Source of the DNA: CAYMAZ01 sp964526285
GTDB taxonomy: Bacteria; Bacteroidota; Bacteroidia; Bacteroidales; DTU049
Assembly (NCBI GenBank): GCA_964526285.1
Contig: CAZGIW010000032.1
Coordinates: 1 to 39,354, forward strand
Length of the DNA stretch: 39,354 nucleotides
Reading direction: 5' to 3'
How positions within the stretch are numbered: position 1 is the first letter of the stretch; each line of letters opens with the position of its first letter. The position numbers were made by a program, and so were the translations under genes. The notes beneath the pieces are model-generated. The model worked only from the letters and a program-made list of their open reading frames with translations. It did not search any database and was not told the origin of the DNA. Positions 32,217 to 39,354 of the stretch are shown here, piece after piece.

Positions 32217-34067
32217 ATGGCAGTGGCTTACTATATTTCAAGACTGTTTTTTACTTTTTTAACTGTTTATTTTCTTATATTTTTGCAGGTTTTTGGACAA
32301 ACTACTGAACGGCAGACAGAAACATCTTCATATACAATTGCAATTTCGTCCATTGTGAAGGCATTGCCAGGAAAGGCAAACATTGATTCCAATCCTCATT
32401 TGAATAACATTTTTAATGAGTTGTTCGAAGAATCTGAAAACTGCAGGCAAAAGGGTGATTATGCAGGGGCACTGGAGTATGATTATCAGGCACTGGCACT
32501 GGCAGAGGCGATTAATCTTCCGGGGGAAACAGCAAGGGCATACAACAATATTGGAATCAGTCAATACAGAATCCAGTCTTTTGATATGGCAGAAAAATTC
32601 TTTCTTCTTGCAGCATCTGTCAGAGAAATTCTAAAAGACACATTGCGACTGGCTGATACATATTGTAACATGGGAATGTTGTATGATGATTTGGGTAGAT
32701 TTGATGAAGCATTCTCAATATATCAGAAATCTCTTGAATTGTTCAGATTAAAAGATTTATATGACGGAATGGCCGATGTGTATAACGGACTTGCCGGACA
32801 TTATTATATGACCGGAAAAATTGATAGTGTAACCCATTATGCCACTCTGGCACTTGACATGTATACAATACTGGAAAATAGTGAGTCTGTTGGTTTTATG
32901 CAGATTAATATCGGAGCTCTCTACAATGTAACCGGTCAACATCAACGGGCAATGAAAAGCATACTTGACGGAATTGAAACTGCAAAAACCAGCAGCAACC
33001 TCAATCAACTCAGGCAGGGTTATCGTAGTTTGAGCGAAACATATGCATATATGGGAAATTTTGAACAGGCCTACATAAACTATAAAATTTATGAACAGTA
33101 TAAAGACTCTGTGTTTAATCAGGAAAAATCTGCTGTCATTGAAGAACTGCAAACAAAATATGAAACCGACAAAGCACAGAAAGAACTTAGTATAAAGAGA
33201 ACACAGTTACTTCAGCTTGAAGTTGATATGCAGAAATCAAAAAACATCAGAAACATTATTGTTTTGGCATTAATAATTATTATTATTGTCACGGCTGCCC
33301 TGTGGCTCAGATACAGACAAAACAAAAAAACAACAATCCTGCTCAATGAAAAAAATGATAAACTCAATGAGTTGAATGCAACCAAAGATAAGTTTTTTTC
33401 CATTGTTTCACACGATTTGAAATCACCCGTTTCTGCTGTGGCAAGACTGGTGTCAGGACTTGAACAGTCACTTGACCACCTGGACAAAGACGCACTGAAA
33501 AATTATCTGTCGGAGCTTGCAAAAACCACAGATAATCTCAATGACTTTTTGAAAAAACTACTTTCATGGGCACTTTCACAAAAGGGATCACTGAAACCTT
33601 CTTTTGAAGACCATAATCTTTGCAATATTTTGAATGATGTTGTCAGCTCTTCTGCTGCCGATGCACAAACACTCAACAAAACAATTCAAATGCATTGTGA
33701 TAATAATGTGAAAATTTGTGCTGACAGATCAATGATTGAAACAGTGATCCGCAATCTGTTGTCCAATGCCGTCAGATTTGCAGACGAGGATTCAGAGATA
33801 CAGGTTAAAGCAGATATTGTTAATGGTGATGTTAAAATCAGTATTTCCAATAAAGGACCGGGCATTGCAGAAGAAGATGTGGACAAGCTGTTCAGAATTG
33901 ACGGAATGGCAGGCATGATACAAAACCACAAAGAAAAGGGAACCGGACTGGGACTTATCCTTTGTTATGAGTTCGTTGGACTGCACAACGGAACAATCTT
34001 TCTTGAAGATAATTCTGCTGATAACACTTGTTTTACTTTTACTATTCCGATAAAACAGCCTGTATAA
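32217..34067 (+). CDS. TPR-domain sensor histidine kinase
   Basis: The product has 616 residues. A hydrophobic N-terminal signal or anchor (about 8-28) is followed by a periplasmic sensor of about six TPR-type repeats (65-300), a coiled stretch, a membrane span (about 344-364) and a cytoplasmic kinase. The kinase has a HisKA domain with the phospho-acceptor His399 in FSIVSHDLKSP and a HATPase domain (about 505-616) with RNLLSNAVRFA (N box), GPGIAEEDVDKLF (G1) and KGTGLGLIL (G2). It probably reports envelope or peptide signals to the response regulator at 34678. One unrecognised gene lies between them, and each has its own promoter. Confidence 0.93.
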   Translation: MAVAYYISRLFFTFLTVYFLIFLQVFGQTTERQTETSSYTIAISSIVKALPGKANIDSNPHLNNIFNELFEESENCRQKGDYAGALEYDYQALALAEAINLPGETARAYNNIGISQYRIQSFDMAEKFFLLAASVREILKDTLRLADTYCNMGMLYDDLGRFDEAFSIYQKSLELFRLKDLYDGMADVYNGLAGHYYMTGKIDSVTHYATLALDMYTILENSESVGFMQINIGALYNVTGQHQRAMKSILDGIETAKTSSNLNQLRQGYRSLSETYAYMGNFEQAYINYKIYEQYKDSVFNQEKSAVIEELQTKYETDKAQKELSIKRTQLLQLEVDMQKSKNIRNIIVLALIIIIIVTAALWLRYRQNKKTTILLNEKNDKLNELNATKDKFFSIVSHDLKSPVSAVARLVSGLEQSLDHLDKDALKNYLSELAKTTDNLNDFLKKLLSWALSQKGSLKPSFEDHNLCNILNDVVSSSAADAQTLNKTIQMHCDNNVKICADRSMIETVIRNLLSNAVRFADEDSEIQVKADIVNGDVKISISNKGPGIAEEDVDKLFRIDGMAGMIQNHKEKGTGLGLILCYEFVGLHNGTIFLEDNSADNTCFTFTIPIKQPV

Positions 34068-34111
34068 AAAAATCAGTAAAATTCCTGATGTTTATTAACC
34101 CTCACCATACC

Positions 34112-34119
34112 TACATTTG
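34112..34119 (+). promoter_or_regulatory. -7 box of the 137-residue gene
   Basis: This is TACATTTG, 24 bases before the ATG at 34144. The TTG that opens the longest frame (34117) lies inside this box, so that start is rejected. Confidence 0.5.
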
Positions 34120-34143
34120 CATTTCACTTTAATACTAAAACAT

Positions 34144-34557
34144 ATGTTAACACCTGAAATTTACGCAGAAAAAGTGTATGCGATATGGGAAGAATCTCTA
34201 CACAAACTCAACTTGCTGATAGGAGAAAAACCCGAAATGACAGAAGAACTGAGAGAAAAGCTCATGGAACTGAAAGAAGAAACCATTCAGAAACTCATTG
34301 TTTACGGCAAACAACACAGCGAAATGCCCGATGCAGAAAGGCAATCATCATGCAACAGAATGGTAATGAAAATGGGGGGCATGGCATCAAACCCCAACTG
34401 GGCAAACACAATGAATGAATGTTTCAAACATTATTCAGCAATTGACCGTACATTTTCAAACGAAATTTCAAAATTCAATATTATCACCCAATATGCTGAT
34501 TTTGAATTGCTAAAAAAACAGGCACCCGCTGAAGCAGAAAGATTGGGTTTGGTGTAG
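34144..34557 (+). CDS. Unknown helical protein between kinase and regulator
   Basis: The product has 137 residues from MLTPEIYAEKVYAIW. It has no signal peptide or membrane span. It is predicted mostly helical and rich in Glu, Lys and Met, with a long charged helix (about 30-60) and a Met/Gly patch MVMKMGGMASNPNW (about 75-88). No family is recognised. It sits 76 bases after the histidine kinase and 120 before the response regulator, with its own promoter-like box. A link to the two-component pair is suggested by position only. Confidence 0.55.
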   Translation: MLTPEIYAEKVYAIWEESLHKLNLLIGEKPEMTEELREKLMELKEETIQKLIVYGKQHSEMPDAERQSSCNRMVMKMGGMASNPNWANTMNECFKHYSAIDRTFSNEISKFNIITQYADFELLKKQAPAEAERLGLV

Positions 34558-34641
34558 TGAAAAAAAATGTTTTTTAGTCCTCTGCTGGGTTTGTGAACGA
34601 ATTCTTTTTTATAAAATTGATACAGGGTAAAAAAATGTGTG

Positions 34642-34649
34642 TAATTTTA
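34642..34649 (+). promoter_or_regulatory. Probable -7 box of the response regulator gene
   Basis: This is TAATTTTA, one mismatch from TAnnTTTG, 28 bases before the ATG at 34678. Confidence 0.35.
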
Positions 34650-34677
34650 CATACAGTTTTAACTTAATCAAGTCTGT

Positions 34678-35343
34678 ATGCAAAAAATTTCCGTTGGCCT
34701 GATTGACGACCACAAAATTGTCAGAGATGGTGTCAAATTATTACTTCTGGGAAAAGAAAAATATACTATTCTGTTTGAGGCAACCACAGCAATGGAAATG
34801 CTGTCACATCTGAACACAACCAAGCCCGATTTGCTGCTGCTTGATTTGAATTTGCCGGGATTGAGCGGGCTGGATGTTATTGAAACAGTTTTTTCAAAAT
34901 ATCCTCAAATTAAAATTCTTGTTCTTTCGGCAAACTGTGATGAAAACAGTATTCTTTCTGCGATTGACAAAGGTGTTCAGGGGTATATTTCAAAAGATGC
35001 TGATTCTGAAGAATTGTTAAAAGCAATTGAAGTTATTACCGAAGGGGAAGAGTTTTTCGGAGAAACAGTTTCAAAAATTGTATATCAGAGTTTTCTTAAA
35101 AAAACCAAAATTGATGTTTTGTCAGATCCCAGTAATCCAAACTTTACAGTTCTTTCAGAAAGAGAATTAGATGTTCTGAAATGTTTTGCCGAAGGAATGA
35201 GCTACAAACAGGCAGCTGATTTTCTACACATCAGTCCGCGAACTGTTGAAACTCATCGTGTTAATATCATGAAAAAACTTGAAATGGAAAATCTTGCACA
35301 GCTCATAAAATATGCTGTACGTAACGGAATTGTTTCACTTTAA
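34678..35343 (+). CDS. NarL/FixJ-type response regulator
   Basis: The product has 221 residues. The receiver domain (about 1-120) has the acidic pair ASP10-ASP11 (LIDDH), the phospho-acceptor Asp56 in LLLLDLNLPG and a conserved Lys in YISKDADS. A linker is followed by a LuxR-type helix-turn-helix (about 155-221) with LSERELDVLKCFAEG and ISPRTVETHRVNIMKKL. It should bind DNA after phosphorylation by the histidine kinase at 32217. The 100-residue gene follows 17 bases on in the same unit. Confidence 0.94.
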   Translation: MQKISVGLIDDHKIVRDGVKLLLLGKEKYTILFEATTAMEMLSHLNTTKPDLLLLDLNLPGLSGLDVIETVFSKYPQIKILVLSANCDENSILSAIDKGVQGYISKDADSEELLKAIEVITEGEEFFGETVSKIVYQSFLKKTKIDVLSDPSNPNFTVLSERELDVLKCFAEGMSYKQAADFLHISPRTVETHRVNIMKKLEMENLAQLIKYAVRNGIVSL

Positions 35344-35360
35344 AAAAATGTGTTTTAATT

Positions 35361-35663
35361 ATGAAAAATGTTTTTTTTGTATTATTTTCTGCAAGTTCTG
35401 TAAACTATGAAGAACTCAGAAAGGAAGCCCGAAAAATGGCAAAAATGTTTCTGAATGCAGAAACAGAAGAAGACCCCTCATCGCAGGAGGCAAAGTTTCT
35501 GGAAGCTGAATCTTTTTCAAGCCAGATTGAAGAAAAATATGGCGGCTATGATGAAGCCACAATTGAAAAAATCAGAGAAATAATTGACGAAGAAACCAAC
35601 AAAGTCAGCATGGAATACTTTAGGCAGGAAACTATGGATGGTGATAATGAAGAAGATTTGTAA
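35361..35663 (+). CDS. Small acidic protein of unknown function
   Basis: The product has 100 residues, rich in Glu and Asp. A short hydrophobic N-terminus (MKNVFFVLFSASSV) could be a weak signal or just a buried strand. The rest is predicted helical (YEELRKEARKMAKMF, ATIEKIREIIDEETNK) with an acidic tail DGDNEEDL. No family is recognised. It follows the response regulator by 17 bases with no promoter between, so it is very likely co-transcribed with it. Confidence 0.5.
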   Translation: MKNVFFVLFSASSVNYEELRKEARKMAKMFLNAETEEDPSSQEAKFLEAESFSSQIEEKYGGYDEATIEKIREIIDEETNKVSMEYFRQETMDGDNEEDL

Positions 35664-35928
35664 ATAAATCATTACTGACCGACAAAAACCAATGACAACT
35701 CATAAAAGCATTGGCAACACATCTATATATGTCAATCAGTCTTCCTGCAGGGTCGTTATTTTTATCTGCGTAATCTGTCCCGAATTCTTCGGAATAAACT
35801 CCATCTGTGGACTCTTATAACATGCAATATTTCCATGCAGAATATGTGGCGAGTTGTGACCTTCGACATAGCCAGCACAAGAACACAGAAAAACAACAGA
35901 AATTTAATCGGTCAACAGTGTAAATGAA

Positions 35929-37662
35929 TTATTCTTTCACAAAACGTGCTATTCCTGTTGTTTCACTATCACAGTTCAAGCGAATTGTGTATATGCCCGG
36001 CATCAGATGTTGAATGTTCAAAACAACCGGTGTTGAACTCTGGTTTTTTTCAAGAATCTTTTTTCCTGACACATCAAAAAGCTCAATATTGCAGATTTTT
36101 TTATAGTCAATTTTACTCAGACCAACTGTGATTTGATGATTTGCCGGAGAGGGATAAACATAAACATTGTTCATGGACAACTGATTGTTGGGTAGGTGTA
36201 AATTGACTATTTCTTCAAAATTACCTGTTCGGGTATTGCTGCCTTTGTATGTACCCCACAACACATCCTGAGGACTGTAGCTTTGCTGAAGGTCATATAC
36301 ATTTATAAAAACTGAATCTATGCCCATGCCAAAAGTATTTGTATAAGTCAGTGCCACCAGATTCAGTTTGCCGTCACCACTCACATCTGCAAAGCAAACT
36401 CCATTCATAAAAGACCAACCCTTTGGACGAAGAGGAAATCCGTCAATTTCTCCTGAGCCATCAGTTGCATAAGCATGAATGAATCCATTTCCATCAACAC
36501 CCAGCATATTTGAACCAAATACAAGGTCAAATACTCCGTCTTGATGAATGTCAGCAACACAAATAACTCCTTCCAGTCCTCCTGACTTAACAATTGGCAA
36601 ACCAGGCAGCATCACTCCCGATGAATCCCAGCCAAACAACATCTGATCGGCCGTTTCTCCAATTGAACGACTCATAAATATCTGCCATTGATTGTTCATT
36701 TTCACCACTGTTGGTGGTGAATATGTCCAGTCGTTATCAGGTACATCAACAGGCCAGCCCGGGAAATTGTTGCCATTTGCATCTGAAATGTAATATTTGG
36801 GAGCGTCACCATGGGATGAGCCAATAATCTCAAGCTTATTGTTATTGTTCAGGTCAGCCAGCACAGGTGATTGATAGCTATACTTTTGTCCGGGTTCGGT
36901 TATAAGCGGATAGCCTGGTTTTATAGAACCATCAGTACCGAACACATATCGGGCATTTGTTGAATTCACAATAATGTCTTTGTCGCCGTCACCATCCACA
37001 TCACCAACTGAAGGTGTTACGGCAGGAATACCATTGAGTGTAACAGGCCACCCCGGATTTAATGAAGTGCCGTCATGTTTCAGTATATGCACTCTGCCGT
37101 CAGGCACGATGCGTTCACAAACGACAATTTCGTGTTTCCCATCCCCGTTTAAATCTGATAAGGCTGGAGCACAAATCATCCAGTTGTTGCTGAAATTCAC
37201 CGGCCATCCTGTGACAATATTTCCGTTGCGATCAAACAAATAAACCCTTCCGGCTGCAGGCACTCCCCCTGTTGTAAGTACAATATCAGGATATCCGTCT
37301 CCTGTCACATCTGCTAATGAAGGAGGATATACTGCCGTTCCGGTGATTTTTCTCTTCCATATCATTGAATCTGTGTTGAATACAAAAAGGGTATCATTGA
37401 TTGCTGTAATAATTTCAGGTATTCCGTTTCCTGTAAGATCGTGCAATGTGAGATTTCTCATATTTTTAAATGATGGATTGGCAACAAAACCCATGGGAAA
37501 CCCTGGCAACTGCTCAAATGTGGTTTTCGACTGATAATATTCAGTTACCCACACCTCTTTCACATCCAGAGTCATGTCTTCATTGAGCTGTGAAACATAT
37601 GCGTTTTGTGCATTGATACTGAGACATAATATGATTGAAATAACTGATAATTGTAATTTCAT
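35929..37662 (-). CDS. T9SS-secreted FG-GAP/VCBS repeat protein
   Basis: The product has 577 residues. A signal peptide (MKLQLSVISIILCLSINAQ) precedes about seven FG-GAP/VCBS-type repeats (about 50-455), each with a D-x-(N/T/D)-G-(D/N)-G calcium-type loop such as ADVTGDGYPDIVL, SDLNGDGKHEIVV and GDVDGDGDKDIIV, building a beta-propeller. The C-terminal ~80 residues are a T9SS type A sorting domain (VYPSPANHQITVGL, then LMPGIYTIRL, ending RFVKE). It is surface-exposed and probably adhesive or ligand-binding; no catalytic motif is seen. The open frame reaches 37869, but its start would lie above the promoter at 37703-37710, so the signal-peptide ATG at 37662 is used. The gene is monocistronic. 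Confidence 0.85.
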   Translation of the reverse strand: MKLQLSVISIILCLSINAQNAYVSQLNEDMTLDVKEVWVTEYYQSKTTFEQLPGFPMGFVANPSFKNMRNLTLHDLTGNGIPEIITAINDTLFVFNTDSMIWKRKITGTAVYPPSLADVTGDGYPDIVLTTGGVPAAGRVYLFDRNGNIVTGWPVNFSNNWMICAPALSDLNGDGKHEIVVCERIVPDGRVHILKHDGTSLNPGWPVTLNGIPAVTPSVGDVDGDGDKDIIVNSTNARYVFGTDGSIKPGYPLITEPGQKYSYQSPVLADLNNNNKLEIIGSSHGDAPKYYISDANGNNFPGWPVDVPDNDWTYSPPTVVKMNNQWQIFMSRSIGETADQMLFGWDSSGVMLPGLPIVKSGGLEGVICVADIHQDGVFDLVFGSNMLGVDGNGFIHAYATDGSGEIDGFPLRPKGWSFMNGVCFADVSGDGKLNLVALTYTNTFGMGIDSVFINVYDLQQSYSPQDVLWGTYKGSNTRTGNFEEIVNLHLPNNQLSMNNVYVYPSPANHQITVGLSKIDYKKICNIELFDVSGKKILEKNQSSTPVVLNIQHLMPGIYTIRLNCDSETTGIARFVKE

Positions 37663-37702
37663 AAAAGTTGTTTTTGGGAGATTCACAGTTTTAAAGCAGG
37701 CA

Positions 37703-37710
37703 CAAATGTA
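37703..37710 (-). promoter_or_regulatory. -7 box of the FG-GAP protein gene
   Basis: It reads TACATTTG on the minus strand, 40 bases above the ATG at 37662. Confidence 0.5.
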
Positions 37711-37980
37711 CAAAATTTCATGCATGTTTTTTTCATTGCATGAATTCTTTCCACGAACATCATGGGAAGAAAGGCGAACAATCAGCAAAAGATGCTTCAT
37801 CCTCCTTTGCTTCGGCTGTGCACTTCGACAAGCATATTTCGGTAGGCGTAATACATCGCAGTGTGGCACTCAGCACAAGCGTCGGAGTTCAGAGGCTGTA
37901 TCAAAACCAGCTTTCCCGAAAATTATTATTGCCCTAACATTGAAATTCAGAAGTATAGCTCAATATTAGTGCTTATGGCT

Positions 37981-38119
37981 ATTCGTGTTTAATTGGGGGT
38001 CGGTTTTTTCTTTTGCCAATTTATCACGATGTGACTGAAGCACAAAAACACAGAATTTCACAGAAGCTATGTGTCTTATTTTGTGCTTTTTAGTGTTTTG
38101 GAGATTCTGTGGCTAATAA
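37981..38119. repeat. Intergenic repeat-like element related to the one at 31976
   Basis: ATTCGTGTTT (37981-37990) is the exact reverse complement of AAACACGAAT (32041-32050). The right end ATTCTGTGGCTAATAAA (38104 on) differs from ATTCGTGGCTAATAAA (32101 on) by one or two bases. Inside are two perfect inverted repeats: AAGCACAAAA (38038-38047) with TTTTGTGCTT (38079-38088), and CACAGAAT (38049-38056) with ATTCTGTG (38104-38111). No ORF is inside. Confidence 0.5.
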
Positions 38120-38190
38120 AAATCGGAAATTAAGTCGGACAGTAATGACAATCATATATTAATTTTTATTTGAGTTGAGCAAAAACACAT

Positions 38191-38198
38191 TAATTTTG
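38191..38198 (+). promoter_or_regulatory. -7 box of the ketoacyl synthase III-like gene
   Basis: This is TAATTTTG. A TTTG at 38169-38172, 18 bases upstream, is well placed as the -33 element. The ATG lies 41 bases downstream. Confidence 0.65.
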
Positions 38199-38239
38199 GC
38201 AATTCAAAAAAAACAACTGATTTAATTTTTTTTCTAGCA

Positions 38240-39187
38240 ATGTACATCAACAAAATATCGCATTACATTCCGGATTTACGGCTTGACAACTTCTATTTTT
38301 CTCAAAAAACCGGACTTACCCCTGAAGATTTGTATAAAAAAGCAGGCATCAACACCCGTTCAAAATGCAGTGCCGGTGAAAACTCCAACACCATGTCAAT
38401 CAAAGCCATTGAAAACTGCAGGGGAGATTATCCTTTTCCACTTGAAGAAACAGATCTGATAATCGGTGCATCTTATTCTCCCTATGATACGGTAGGTACT
38501 ATTGCACATGCAGTTCAGAAACATTTTCAAATCTCTGGCTGTAAAGCCTTACAGGTATCTTCTGCCTGTTCATCCTATGTGAATGCCATTGAAATTATTC
38601 AGGGTTATTATGCCACCAGCCACATTGATTTTTCTTTGGTACTTGCAACAGAAAACAACAGTGCATATAATGATGAATCTGACCCACAATCGGGTCATTT
38701 GTGGGGCGATGCGGCCACAGCCACATTTATTTCAAGAGAAAAAATCGGTTCAAAATCCCTGATGATTATTGATGTTATGTCAGAGGGGCTGGGGCATGTG
38801 GGTTTTGGGCCTGATGCTGTATATATGAGACCTTTAGACGGAGGCGTAAAAATGCCGGCAGGCAGAGATGTGTTTATCAATGCCATTCAGTTTATGACCA
38901 TGTATGTAAAGAACATTGTCACAAAAAACGGGTTTTCAATGGATGACCTCAGTTATGTTGTACCCCATCAGGCCAACACAAGAATAATTTATCAGATTGC
39001 AAGTAATTTAAATTATAACAAAGAGAAAATTCTGATTAATATTGATAAATACGGAAATACTGGTTGTGCCAGCACCCCTTTGGTTTTGTCAGAAAACTGG
39101 GAAGATTTTCAGTTTGGCGATTTGATAGCGCTGACTGTATTTGGTGGTGGATATTCAGCCGGTGCTATGTTATTGAGGGTGGTATAA
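38240..39187 (+). CDS. 3-oxoacyl-ACP synthase III family protein
   Basis: This 315-residue thiolase-fold condensing enzyme has the full KAS III triad: Cys110 in SSACSSYVNAI, His243 in VPHQAN and Asn273 in DKYGNTGCAS. It also has GDAATATFIS (about 156-165) and the C-terminal FGGGYSAGAMLL. FabH enzymes join acetyl-CoA to malonyl-ACP to start fatty acids; relatives use other acyl starters for secondary lipids. There are no fab or acp genes nearby and the gene has its own promoter, so a housekeeping FabH role is not proven. The gene is intact and normal in length. Confidence 0.88.
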   Translation: MYINKISHYIPDLRLDNFYFSQKTGLTPEDLYKKAGINTRSKCSAGENSNTMSIKAIENCRGDYPFPLEETDLIIGASYSPYDTVGTIAHAVQKHFQISGCKALQVSSACSSYVNAIEIIQGYYATSHIDFSLVLATENNSAYNDESDPQSGHLWGDAATATFISREKIGSKSLMIIDVMSEGLGHVGFGPDAVYMRPLDGGVKMPAGRDVFINAIQFMTMYVKNIVTKNGFSMDDLSYVVPHQANTRIIYQIASNLNYNKEKILINIDKYGNTGCASTPLVLSENWEDFQFGDLIALTVFGGGYSAGAMLLRVV

Positions 39188-39264
39188 TATAACACTCACA
39201 GGGTTTCTTTTTTTACTGATTTTCAAAAAAACTGCAACAGAGTTGTTTGTATTAAAATAATTAC

Positions 39265-39272
39265 TAATTTTG
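39265..39272 (+). promoter_or_regulatory. -7 box of tRNA-Gln
   Basis: This is TAATTTTG, 15 bases before the tRNA 5' end; TTG at 39243-39245 is a suitable -33 element. Confidence 0.7.
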
Positions 39273-39287
39273 CAACTTGTTTTTGAC

Positions 39288-39354
39288 TGTCCGATGGTGT
39301 AACGGTAGCACTGCAGATTTTGGTTCTGCCTGTCCAGGTTCGAATCCTGGTCGG
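39288..39354 (+). tRNA. tRNA-Gln (anticodon UUG), cut by the window end
   Basis: Sixty-seven bases are present, ending inside the 3' acceptor strand. The acceptor 5' strand is TGTCCGA; the anticodon stem GCAGA/TCTGC has loop TTTTGGT, giving anticodon TTG; the T-arm is CCAGG/TTCGAAT/CCTGG. The window stops after TCGG, so the last acceptor bases and discriminator are missing only because of the cut. Confidence 0.93.

Larger units (their letters stand above)
37663..38239. other. 577-base gene-free region with repeat-like DNA
   Basis: It holds the minus-strand -7 box of the FG-GAP gene, an 8-bp inverted repeat (TTCATGCA 37717-37724, TGCATGAA 37737-37744), and a less AT-rich stretch of about 190 bases (37740-37930) with words like CTTCGACAAGC and CTCAGCACAAGC. 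The repeat-like element at 37981-38119 and the -7 box of the next gene follow. The plus-strand frame through it (37574-37969) has no protein-like pattern. Confidence 0.55.

Noticed and set aside
37663..37869. 69-codon extension of the FG-GAP protein
   Set aside because: It would place the signal peptide inside the protein and begin above the -7 box at 37703-37710.
1..39354. CRISPR array, prophage or insertion sequence
   Set aside because: There are no regularly spaced repeats, transposase, integrase or phage structural genes in any frame.

Overview
The window reads as the chromosome of a member of the Bacteroidota, probably Bacteroidales or a close relative. Three things support this. Almost every transcription unit starts with the Bacteroidota-type -7 box TAnnTTTG. 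Two proteins end in type IX secretion (T9SS) sorting domains. The gene set (TonB receptor with a carboxypeptidase-like N-terminus, S46 peptidase, ECF sigma with a membrane anti-sigma protein, group II PcrB/GGGPS) is typical of the phylum. Base composition is AT-rich. No phage, insertion sequence, CRISPR array or integron is visible.

Layout. 1-800: a 5'-truncated fructosamine kinase, a bidirectional terminator and tRNA-Met on the minus strand. 860-3070: a small membrane protein divergent from the radical-SAM protein YgiQ. 3092-6378 (minus): an uncharacterised module of a membrane transglutaminase-like protein and a DUF350 membrane protein, followed by a separately promoted pair made of a small basic ORF and a 440-residue helical protein. 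6475-7308: deoC. 7330-10792 (minus): an ECF sigma factor, an anti-sigma-like protein that appears to reach from the cytoplasm to an outer-membrane barrel, and a T9SS-secreted protein; a TraB/GumN protein is divergent. 11778-17391 (minus): TonB-dependent receptor, carboxypeptidase-like regulatory-domain protein and S46 dipeptidyl peptidase. 17738-20946 (plus): YitT-family protein, then a TPR membrane protein, ribH and fmt. 20993-23022 (minus): NlpC/P60 hydrolase and a conserved 469-residue protein. 23364: HU. 23749-27151 (minus): S9 dipeptidyl peptidase, PcrB-type prenylglyceryl phosphate synthase and a small conserved protein. 27303-28909 (plus): thioredoxin-like protein and MeaB GTPase. 28917-31976: S41 peptidase divergent from aspartate kinase. 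32217-35663 (plus): TPR histidine kinase, an unknown protein, a NarL-type response regulator and a second unknown protein. 35929-37662 (minus): T9SS-secreted FG-GAP protein. 38240: ketoacyl-ACP synthase III-like protein. 39288: start of tRNA-Gln.

Biology. Most genes are housekeeping or envelope functions. Two dipeptidyl peptidases (S46 and S9), an S41 protease and MeaB (a chaperone of B12-dependent mutases) fit an organism that takes up peptides and runs a methylmalonyl-CoA pathway; this is inference. The most notable systems are the sigma/dual-membrane anti-sigma/T9SS-cargo operon, the DUF350/transglutaminase/coiled-coil module, and the two-component locus interleaved with two orphan genes. 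Several start codons were moved downstream because the longest ORF would begin inside the promoter or overlap a neighbour.
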